The position numbers and the translations under genes are program-made. This document shows, piece by piece, positions 1-6,308 of a stretch of DNA of 64,000 nucleotides. A model generated the notes under the pieces. That model was not told where the DNA came from. It saw only the letters and a list, made by a program, of their open reading frames with translations, and ran no database searches. Within the stretch, counting starts at the first letter, position 1, and each line of letters begins with the position of its first letter. Source of the DNA: Scandinavium sp036271055 (GTDB lineage: Bacteria; Pseudomonadota; Gammaproteobacteria; Enterobacterales; Enterobacteriaceae); the NCBI RefSeq assembly GCF_036271055.1, contig NZ_DATBBJ010000031.1, forward strand, positions 44,388 through 108,387, written 5' to 3'.

Positions 1-173
1 TCGTCTTCCAGCACCGGCGATTTGCCGAGCGGGTGCACTTTTTTAAGTGCCTCGGGCGCCAGCATGGTCGGCTCGCGCTGGTAGCGCACAATCTGGTAGG
101 GCAATTCCAGTTCTTCTAAGGCCCAAAGCACGCGCTGCGAGCGCGAAAGATTCAGATGATGCACCGTCAGCAT
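1..173 (-). CDS. Glutathione S-transferase, N-terminal part (gene runs off the window)
   Basis: The 57 visible codons begin at an ATG at 173 with AGGAG a few bases upstream. They encode the start of a thioredoxin-fold glutathione S-transferase domain: MLTVHHLNLSRSQRVLWALE, then the strand/helix region ending in HPLGKSPVLED, where the Ser/Arg at the first helix and the S-P-V-L-E-D segment belong to the glutathione-binding site. Such enzymes conjugate or reduce substrates with glutathione in the cytosol. A GST next to soxR is familiar in enteric bacteria outside E. coli, and its place beside an oxidative-stress regulator suits the role. The C-terminal helical domain, which sets substrate class, is outside the window, so the subfamily cannot be named. 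Confidence 0.85.
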   Translation of the reverse strand, partial: MLTVHHLNLSRSQRVLWALEELELPYQIVRYQREPTMLAPEALKKVHPLGKSPVLED

Positions 174-282
174 GGCGGTCTCCTGTGAGTTGTTCAAAAT
201 AACTATAGGAACTCTGGCGTAAGGCGGGAAAAATTTCGGCGAAATAATCGCCAAACCCAGTGGCGAAAGTGCGGTGACGACA

Positions 283-295
283 TACAATTAAAGTG
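283..295 (+). promoter_or_regulatory. Probable promoter of the SraL sRNA
   Basis: A -10-like hexamer TACAAT lies at 283-288, with a weak -35-like segment about 16 bases upstream. It precedes the conserved non-coding stretch that ends at the 407-440 terminator. From general knowledge SraL is transcribed with RpoS; the sequence alone does not decide the sigma factor. Confidence 0.45.
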
Positions 296-440
296 TCAGC
301 ACAAACCGGAACCTCCAACCACTTTTGCACCACTGAGGCGTACTGACGTCGGGGGAAACCCTCCCGTGAACCAGCGGGATAGAGAGAAAGACGAAGACCG
401 GAAAACAACTAAAGCGCCCAATTGTGGCGCTTTAGTTTTT
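295..440 (+). ncRNA. sraL: SraL (RyjA) small RNA
   Basis: The interval between the GST gene and soxR has no plausible protein gene. It carries a stretch transcribed toward soxR that ends in a strong intrinsic terminator (407-438) abutting the soxR stop codon. In E. coli and Salmonella the sRNA SraL/RyjA, about 140 nt, is encoded exactly here, on the strand opposite soxR and using the terminator at the soxR 3' end. Length, orientation, terminator and a -10-like TACAAT at 283 all agree, and parts of the sequence (the CGGGGGAAACCCTCCCG stem region near 350) match what I recall of SraL. In Salmonella SraL acts on tig and rho mRNAs. The 5' end is estimated from the promoter. Confidence 0.72.
405..440. 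terminator. Bidirectional intrinsic terminator between SraL and soxR
   Basis: A 12-bp perfect stem (AACTAAAGCGCC / GGCGCTTTAGTT) with a 7-nt loop is followed by six T on the + strand and by a TTGTTTT run on the - strand. It can therefore end both the sRNA and soxR, whose TAA stop at 440-442 touches it. Confidence 0.85.
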
Positions 441-901
441 TATACGTTGTCATCCGGGAAATGAGCGCCAGGCCCTTTTTCACCGAGCATATCGCCCGGA
501 TTACGTAGTGGACAATCCCGATGCGACAAGCAGCCGCAGCCGATGCAGCCATCGAGCTGATCGCGTAGCGCCACCAGCGTGTGGATACGGCTGTCCAGTT
601 CTTCTCGCCACTGTGACGAGAGTTGCTTCCACGCTTTCGGGCTGAGATTATGCCCTTCCGGCAGCACACCCAGCGCTTCGCTGATGGTCGTAAGCGGAAT
701 GCCAATACGCTGCGCAATCTTGATGATCGCCACATAACGCAGCACATCACGACGATAACGCCGCTGATTACCCCCGTTGCGCGTGCTCTCTATTAAGCCT
801 TTGCTTTCATAGAAATGCAGCGCCGAGACAGCGACGCCACTGCGTTTTGCCACTTCGCCAGGAGTCAGTAGCGTTTTAATGCGAGAAGATTTCTTTTCCA
901 T
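440..901 (-). CDS. soxR: SoxR, redox-sensing MerR-family activator
   Basis: This 153-residue protein is the [2Fe-2S] sensor that activates soxS when oxidised by redox-cycling compounds or nitric oxide. A winged-helix MerR DNA-binding domain lies at about residues 12-80 (LTPGEVAKRSGVAVSALHFY), followed by a dimerisation helix. The cluster ligands Cys119, Cys122, Cys124 and Cys130 form the CxxCxCx5C signature of SoxR. Length matches E. coli (154). The start ATG at 901 lies 8 bases from the divergent soxS promoter, so one operator serves both genes. The gene ends in a terminator shared with the SraL sRNA. Confidence 0.98.
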   Translation of the reverse strand: MEKKSSRIKTLLTPGEVAKRSGVAVSALHFYESKGLIESTRNGGNQRRYRRDVLRYVAIIKIAQRIGIPLTTISEALGVLPEGHNLSPKAWKQLSSQWREELDSRIHTLVALRDQLDGCIGCGCLSHRDCPLRNPGDMLGEKGPGAHFPDDNV

Positions 902-908
902 AAAGCGC

Positions 909-939
909 TTTACCTCAAGTTAACTTGAGGAATTATACT
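909..939 (+). promoter_or_regulatory. soxS promoter with SoxR operator
   Basis: The -35 TTTACC (909-914) and -10 TATACT (934-939) are separated by 19 bp, the over-long spacer typical of promoters activated by MerR-family proteins. The spacer contains the 18-bp perfect palindrome CCTCAAGTTAACTTGAGG (913-930), identical as far as I recall to the E. coli SoxR box. Confidence 0.93.
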
Positions 940-987
940 CGCCCGCAGACAAATCGACGAACCGAAATTGTGAAAGAGAGGCCGCTT

Positions 988-1317
988 ATGTCCCATCACG
1001 ACATCATTGAAACGCTGATTGAATGGATTGATGAACATATTGATCAACCACTTAACATTGACGTGGTCGCCAGAAAATCGGGTTATTCGAAATGGTATTT
1101 ACAACGGATGTTCCGCACCGTGATGCATCAGACGCTCGGCGATTACATTCGTCAGCGCCGACTGCTGATGGCAGCAGAAGCGCTGCGCACCACAAAGCGG
1201 CCGATTTTTGATATTGCGATGGATTTGGGATACGTGTCGCAGCAGACTTTTTCTCGGGTCTTTCGCCGCGAGTTCGACCGCACCCCGAGCGACTACCGCC
1301 ATCAGATCTCGGCGTGA
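988..1317 (+). CDS. soxS: SoxS, AraC/XylS-family activator of the superoxide regulon
   Basis: This is a 109-residue single-domain AraC-type regulator made only of the two helix-turn-helix motifs (about residues 25-45 and 73-95, ending in FSRVFRREFDRTPSDYR). SoxS binds soxboxes with RNA polymerase and switches on sodA, zwf, fpr, micF and others. The start at 988 (MSHHDIIETLIEW) follows GAGAGG and gives close to the E. coli length of 107; an in-frame upstream ATG at 925 would fall inside the promoter and is rejected. The last 16 bases overlap the 3' end of the convergent pdeC gene. Confidence 0.97.
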   Translation: MSHHDIIETLIEWIDEHIDQPLNIDVVARKSGYSKWYLQRMFRTVMHQTLGDYIRQRRLLMAAEALRTTKRPIFDIAMDLGYVSQQTFSRVFRREFDRTPSDYRHQISA

Positions 1318-2900
1318 GCAGCCTTCTGATTCACCCACTGCATTGATCCCTGCTGCCACTGAATAAACTCATTCGGCGGCATGGCTTTCGCGAAATGCCA
1401 GCCCTGACAGAACTGCACCCCGCGCTTGAGAAGCCAGCTGACCTGTTCGGCGGTTTCCACCCCTTCGGCAATCGTTTTTAGCCGCAGGCTTTGTGCCATC
1501 TCAATGATGTGCTCGGCAATCAGGTGGCTGGTGCTATTGGTGGTGAGCGTGTCGACGAACGATTTATCAATTTTAAGAATATCGACGTTCAGAGAATAGA
1601 GGTTGTGCAGGTTCGAGTAGCCCGTCCCGAAATCGTCAATCGCCACTTCATAACCCGCCTGACGAAACGCCTGGATGACCGGGGTGGTTTTCGGCACATC
1701 AATAAAGCCACGCTCCGTGACTTCAATTTTAATCTGCTGGGCGCAAACCCCATACTGCAGGGCTTTATCGGAAATCATCGCAATCAGGCGTGAAGAGTGA
1801 AAATCCGATGCCGATAAGTTGATAGAAACATACAGCTGCGGATTCTGTTGCAGAAAATTCCCTAAATCGGCAAACACGGACTCCACTACATAATCAGTTA
1901 CTTGTTCGATTAAGCCTTCTTTTTCCGCCATTGGGATAAATTCCGCCGGACTCATCACTGGGCCATCAAACCCAGGCCAACGCAACAGCGCTTCGGCCCC
2001 CACGCATTGGTTATTTTTGATATCGATAATGGGCTGATAGTGCAAACGCAACTGCTGTTTATTCAACGCGCGTTGTAAAAGCCGCTTTGGCGAATTAAAA
2101 CGCTGGCGGCTGCGGGCCCAGACTAGCAGGATCAGGATGCTGCAAATTAACCCCAGCGGCAGAGTGAGCGTCGCCTGGTGGCGGAAGTTTTGGTAATAGC
2201 GTGAATCTGATGACGAAATAATAATGGCAATCGGTCGCTGCTCAGAAAGGGCGACCGTATAAAAACGACCATCACGCTGAAAGGCATCATTGCTATCGCG
2301 CATCAGCGATTTTAATGCATCAGGACTGGCATTCTCGCTGACCGAAAAGAATTCGTTAGTTTTGGTGTCATAGGCGCCAAAAATCAGGCTATCGTCATCG
2401 GTAACGATTTCACCATAGGAAAGCGGGTTAATCACGGCAACATAATTCCCACGCTGCATGTAGGTCATGTTATAGCCAGGATAAAATGGCGTGTTACGAT
2501 AATAATAAATAGCGATATTCGGATTGCGTCGGTAATTTGGCTCGGGCATTTGCCAGGCCGCCGCAGGATGCACCGTTGTAGAGCAAACAAACCGATCATT
2601 CTGCGCGTAAATTAAATCTTCTACATATAAACGTCCGCGAACAATATTGAGCATCTGCTGCTGATGCTCGGGCGAGCAAATAGCGCCGTGATATTGCTCC
2701 GCAGCATCGCGAGCGAGATCGGCCTGGCGGATCACTTGTTCTGTTTTATTGAGGGCGAGATGGGCATACGTGCGGAGTTGGCTATGGGTTTCAGATTCCG
2801 CTCTGAGCTGCGAAAAACAAAGCGCAAGCATCACCGGCAAGAGCACGACGATGATCACCCCCAAGCCCCTCAGCACGTTGCTTCGCGCACTCTGATTCAT
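1302..2900 (-). CDS. pdeC: PdeC, membrane cyclic-di-GMP phosphodiesterase (EAL)
   Basis: This 532-residue protein corresponds to E. coli YjcC/PdeC (528). An N-terminal membrane helix (about residues 12-30) is followed by a periplasmic CSS-type sensory domain with Cys75 and Cys106, the counterparts of the cysteines that form the DsbA-dependent disulfide controlling E. coli PdeC. A second helix (about 240-260) leads to a cytoplasmic EAL domain with the intact GAEALLRW and DDFGTGYSNL motifs, so it should hydrolyse c-di-GMP. The ATG at 2900 is the only reasonable start. It converges on soxS with a 16-base overlap and lies downstream of a GGDEF gene on the same strand. Confidence 0.93.
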   Translation of the reverse strand: MNQSARSNVLRGLGVIIVVLLPVMLALCFSQLRAESETHSQLRTYAHLALNKTEQVIRQADLARDAAEQYHGAICSPEHQQQMLNIVRGRLYVEDLIYAQNDRFVCSTTVHPAAAWQMPEPNYRRNPNIAIYYYRNTPFYPGYNMTYMQRGNYVAVINPLSYGEIVTDDDSLIFGAYDTKTNEFFSVSENASPDALKSLMRDSNDAFQRDGRFYTVALSEQRPIAIIISSSDSRYYQNFRHQATLTLPLGLICSILILLVWARSRQRFNSPKRLLQRALNKQQLRLHYQPIIDIKNNQCVGAEALLRWPGFDGPVMSPAEFIPMAEKEGLIEQVTDYVVESVFADLGNFLQQNPQLYVSINLSASDFHSSRLIAMISDKALQYGVCAQQIKIEVTERGFIDVPKTTPVIQAFRQAGYEVAIDDFGTGYSNLHNLYSLNVDILKIDKSFVDTLTTNSTSHLIAEHIIEMAQSLRLKTIAEGVETAEQVSWLLKRGVQFCQGWHFAKAMPPNEFIQWQQGSMQWVNQKAAHAEI

Positions 2901-3202
2901 ATTCAGCCTGTTATCCCTGCATTTTATGTGCCTGACATTCAGGCTGGACGCTTTCTGACAGGTGATTACGTTGCATCAATCATTCAATATTAGCAACCGT
3001 CTTTTGCCCTCAAAAATCGAATATTTGGTTATGATGATAATATTTTTCCGTAAGGCAAACTAAAAGTCGTGTGAGTGTTTTTATTAAGTCTGCTATTTAT
3101 TAAGCTACGGTTGACATTGCTGTTTAAAACGCAGGCAAAATGAGATTAAGTAAAATCAAAGAACAATAGCAGACGGCATCAAAGTGCCGCCTGTTCTGTA
3201 GA
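2901..3202. other. 302-bp intergenic region between the GGDEF gene and pdeC
   Basis: No credible coding sequence is present. On the - strand it must hold the pdeC promoter and the end of the GGDEF transcript. A GC-rich imperfect hairpin at about 3171-3192 lies just after the GGDEF stop codon but has no strong U-tract, so termination there is uncertain. Confidence 0.5.
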
Positions 3203-4600
3203 TTAAGACGAGACTGAAGTCACCACCGTTTTGCCACGACCGGTACGTTTGGCGTCATAAAGGGCGTTATCCACAAGTGTTAACAGGACCGCGCGTTCAC
3301 AGTTGTTTTGGGCGACCACGATAACCCCTGCGCTAAACGATAACGTTACTGTTGCCTCCCCCATGACAAAGGGTTCCGAGCACAATTGCGCACGCAGGCG
3401 GTCCGTAAACGCAATTGCCTCATGCGCAGAGGTGCCAGGCAGCAACAGCAGGAATTCTTCACCCCCTAATCGCCCCAGCCTTAGCTGGCCTTCACACTGT
3501 TCACGAATACATTGGCAGAAGTAAAGCAGCGCATCATCGCCCACCAAATGCCCCCAGCGATCGTTAATTTGCTTAAAGTGATCGAGATCGATCATCACCA
3601 TCACAAAATGCGTATCATTTTGTTCAGAATGACAATTCTCGAGGCTTTGCTGTAAGTGGTCGAGGATAGCAAGCCGGTTATAGCAGCGCGTTAAGGCATC
3701 GGTGGTAGCCTGAAACGCCAGCAGATTCTCCGCGCGTTTGCGCTCGGTAATATCCACACCGATATTCATTATTTCGCCGTCGGGCAACATAATATTTGAC
3801 CATAATGTCGCCAGCACAGCACCGTCGCGTCGATGTGGATACCACTCGTGCATTTCGAGTGTAGGGGAGTAATTGACCGATTCACGCACCTGACGACGTA
3901 TCTCGGGATCGGGATAGAATAATGCGAGCGGGTCAGGCTGGCGGTTAATTTCATCCAGCGTCCAGCCAAATACTCTTTCACATTCACCATTCCATAATAT
4001 ACAGCGATTATGTTTATCGAAAGAATTCATTAATACCGGAGCGCGTTCGAAAAGGGTGCGATATTGGTTAACGATATTTTTTAATTCAACAGCCATTCGC
4101 TCACGAGATATTAATTCGGTTATTGAGTCATGTAATTTCTCAGCAATAATTTGTGCCACGCTGCGTAATACCCCTGGCGCTAATAATGGCTGGTCGAACG
4201 CCAGAAAAAGGAAAGCACGGGCATCATCCTGCAATGGAAGAATCCGGCACAGTACACCGCATTGTAATTCTTGCGCCAGCGGATGTTCCGCAGGGTAAAG
4301 CTGACGACCAACGTCCCGGTGCCAGCATTTCACCCGCCACGGGGCCTGCTGTTGGTGAAGTGCCATCAATAGACGTTCAGCGCCCTCATCGACATAGAGC
4401 GGATCGCCCAGCACCTCTAAATGATTGACGCCTTCATTTTCCAGCATGATCCAGGAAAGACGGGCGTCAAAGACTTCATGAATGAGTTGCAGCACTTCGG
4501 CAAGCGTTCGATGTGCTGACAACCCAGGCATGAGCCTTGCCAGACGATGCAGGCAAAGCTCTGCATCATTGATTGCTGTGTGTAATCTTTCTTTTTTCAT
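3203..4600 (-). CDS. Diguanylate cyclase with N-terminal GAF-like and PAS domains
   Basis: The protein is about 465 residues and soluble. Residues ~1-165 look like a GAF-type sensor, residues ~175-290 form a PAS/PAC unit (ending IMNIGVDITERKRAE), and residues ~295-460 are a GGDEF domain with an intact RLGGEEF active site, so c-di-GMP synthesis from GTP is expected. The inhibitory I-site RxxD is missing: the corresponding positions read E-G-Q-L, so product inhibition at that site is unlikely. No membrane helix is seen. The ATG at 4600 (MKKERLHTAIND) was chosen; a GTG at 4675 would add 25 poorly conserved-looking residues, and neither has a strong Shine-Dalgarno. It lies directly upstream of the phosphodiesterase pdeC. 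I know of no E. coli gene at this position. Confidence 0.85.
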   Translation of the reverse strand: MKKERLHTAINDAELCLHRLARLMPGLSAHRTLAEVLQLIHEVFDARLSWIMLENEGVNHLEVLGDPLYVDEGAERLLMALHQQQAPWRVKCWHRDVGRQLYPAEHPLAQELQCGVLCRILPLQDDARAFLFLAFDQPLLAPGVLRSVAQIIAEKLHDSITELISRERMAVELKNIVNQYRTLFERAPVLMNSFDKHNRCILWNGECERVFGWTLDEINRQPDPLALFYPDPEIRRQVRESVNYSPTLEMHEWYPHRRDGAVLATLWSNIMLPDGEIMNIGVDITERKRAENLLAFQATTDALTRCYNRLAILDHLQQSLENCHSEQNDTHFVMVMIDLDHFKQINDRWGHLVGDDALLYFCQCIREQCEGQLRLGRLGGEEFLLLLPGTSAHEAIAFTDRLRAQLCSEPFVMGEATVTLSFSAGVIVVAQNNCERAVLLTLVDNALYDAKRTGRGKTVVTSVSS

Positions 4601-5147
4601 TTTTTCAATCACAGGTGTGTTAATGAAAAAAACCCGCAATGAATAAATCAGATACTGATTTGCATGATTAAGCACAGGTTAATCATGAAGCTGTACGCTA
4701 AAGGTAACAAAACACACTGTGTTGTCTTAAAAGAAGGACAAAATATTAAAATAGCCAATAAAATCAATAGCTGATTAATTGATCGCAAGTAAAATAAATT
4801 GTCCAGAAAGCATAAGCCATGTATTTTATAATGTAAATCATGTACAGGTGCTTAACTTTCGTATCGATTCGCTATCTCACTGAAATGTCAGATAACCCCT
4901 TCCGAAAAGCATGAAGAATATATTCACCTCACTAATCATTCCCTTCAAAAAACACCATTCAAGCTATGAAAACTTTCACCATACCAGTGGTGATTAAAGC
5001 AGCAAATGTGATATAGTTCACATTATCTACTGAAACACAAAACGGTGTTTCATTGTATTGGTCGATGCCAACCGATAGCCAGAGTGTGATGCCACTGATG
5101 AGCCACGCCGCGCTATCCCTGGCCCATGTTTTCTGAGGGTACGTTTC
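4601..5147. other. AT-rich intergenic region of about 550 bp upstream of yjcB
   Basis: No convincing gene is present. The segment is clearly richer in A and T than its neighbours. It must contain the promoter of the GGDEF gene (- strand) and that of yjcB (+ strand). A perfect CRP consensus site lies at 5007-5022. Confidence 0.5.
5007..5022. promoter_or_regulatory. Candidate CRP-cAMP site upstream of yjcB
   Basis: TGTGATATAGTTCACA is a perfect match to the TGTGA-N6-TCACA consensus and has matching flanks (AAA before, TTA after). It is centred about 133 bp upstream of the yjcB start. Catabolite control is an inference from this match. Confidence 0.65.
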
Positions 5148-5432
5148 ATGGTTTCTGTCACTACCGGTGTTGTTCTTCTGCGCTGGCCACTTGTTAGCGC
5201 TGTACTGATGTTTCTCGCCAGCACCTTAAAAATTCAATTCCGTAAAACGGATTACGCCGGGCTGGCAGTGATCTGCAGTTTACTCGGTGTGATTGCGTCC
5301 TGCTGGTTTGCGACTGGATTACTCGGTATTACGCTGGTTGACATGACGATTGTCTGGAACAACATCAAAGATGTGATGATGGAAGTGATGAGCCAAACCC
5401 CACCGCCAGAATGGCCGATGATGATGAACTGA
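5148..5432 (+). CDS. yjcB: YjcB, small membrane protein of unknown function
   Basis: The 94-residue protein has two hydrophobic helices (about residues 8-24 and 37-62) and a short acidic/Met-Pro-rich tail (QTPPPEWPMMMN). It aligns along its length with E. coli YjcB (93 residues), which also sits next to ssb. The start ATG at 5148 gives MVSVTTGVVLLRWPLVSAVL. Function is unknown in any organism I am aware of. It converges with ssb across a shared terminator, and a consensus CRP site lies upstream. Confidence 0.85.
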   Translation: MVSVTTGVVLLRWPLVSAVLMFLASTLKIQFRKTDYAGLAVICSLLGVIASCWFATGLLGITLVDMTIVWNNIKDVMMEVMSQTPPPEWPMMMN

Positions 5433-5456
5433 GTTTATTGACTCCATTTTTTACGC

Positions 5457-5491
5457 AAAAAAAAGCGCTTTCCGAAAGGAAGCGCTTTTTT
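5457..5491. terminator. Bidirectional terminator between yjcB and ssb
   Basis: AAGCGCTTTCC / GGAAGCGCTT form a stem around a GAAA loop. There is an A-run on the left and a T-run on the right, so both convergent genes can end here. Confidence 0.85.
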
Positions 5492-5527
5492 GATGCGTGA
5501 CGTTATGTCAGAAAATATCCGGCGTTA

Positions 5528-6061
5528 TCAGAACGGGATATCGTCGTCAAAATCCATCGGTGGTTCGTTAGACGGTGCTGGAGCCGCTGCAGGAGCCTGC
5601 TGTGGACGAGACTGTGCGCCGCCGCTGAACTGGTTGCCGCCCTGTGGCTGCTGTGGTTGACCCCAGCTTCCACCCTGCTGCTGACCACCACCTGCTGGTG
5701 CGCCGCCACCCTGACGGCCGCCGAGCATCTGCATGGTGCCGCCCACGTTAACAACCACTTCGGTGGTGTATTTCTCAGCACCCGCCTGGTCGGTCCATTT
5801 GCGGGTACGCAGCTGGCCTTCAATGTAGACCTGGGAGCCTTTGCGCAGGTATTCACCCGCCACTTCCGCCAGTTTGCCGAACAGCACAACGCGGTGCCAT
5901 TCAGTCTGCTCTTTCATTTCGCCGGTCGCTTTGTCACGCCAGGATTCAGAAGTCGCCAGCGTAATGTTGGCCACTGCACCACCACTCGGCATATAGCGTA
6001 CTTCCGGGTCCTGACCCAGATTACCGACGAGAATAACCTTATTTACGCCTCTGCTGGCCAT
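5528..6061 (-). CDS. ssb: SSB, single-stranded DNA-binding protein
   Basis: The 177-residue protein (E. coli 178) has an OB-fold at residues ~5-112 (ASRGVNKVILVGNLGQDPEV) and a Gly/Gln/Pro-rich disordered linker. The tail ends in DFDDDIPF, the acidic tip that recruits repair and replication partners. It coats single-stranded DNA during replication, recombination and repair. The start at 6061 (MASRGVNK) follows GGAG; seven further in-frame codons upstream are not used in the family. It is divergent from uvrA, with an SOS box in the shared region. Confidence 0.98.
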   Translation of the reverse strand: MASRGVNKVILVGNLGQDPEVRYMPSGGAVANITLATSESWRDKATGEMKEQTEWHRVVLFGKLAEVAGEYLRKGSQVYIEGQLRTRKWTDQAGAEKYTTEVVVNVGGTMQMLGGRQGGGAPAGGGQQQGGSWGQPQQPQGGNQFSGGAQSRPQQAPAAAPAPSNEPPMDFDDDIPF

Positions 6062-6209
6062 GATCGTGTCTCCTGAAAACATTTCTTAATAGTGTAATTG
6101 GGAGATTGTAGCATTACAAAGTGTCGATTTGATAGTTTGCGAGTCTGATTCCAGGTTTCCGTTGTGGTCTCTTGTTGTTGCAGCGAAACGCTGGAGGACG
6201 ATTCCAGTA

Positions 6210-6225
6210 CTGTATATTCATTCAG
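6210..6225. promoter_or_regulatory. LexA (SOS) box between ssb and uvrA
   Basis: CTGTATATTCATTCAG fits the LexA operator CTGT-N8-ACAG with one change in the right half (TCAG), as in the E. coli uvrA/ssb operator. It lies 84 bp upstream of the uvrA start and 149 bp upstream of ssb. Confidence 0.9.
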
Positions 6226-6308
6226 GTTAAACTGTGTCATAATTAGCCGTTTCTGCCGTTTGTCCTTCTAACAAACCAGGCATTCCGAGTCTCTACCGGG
6301 AAAGGTGA

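Noticed and set aside
5657..6076. A 139-codon open frame antisense to ssb
   Set aside because: It covers the ssb gene in reverse and has no independent support.
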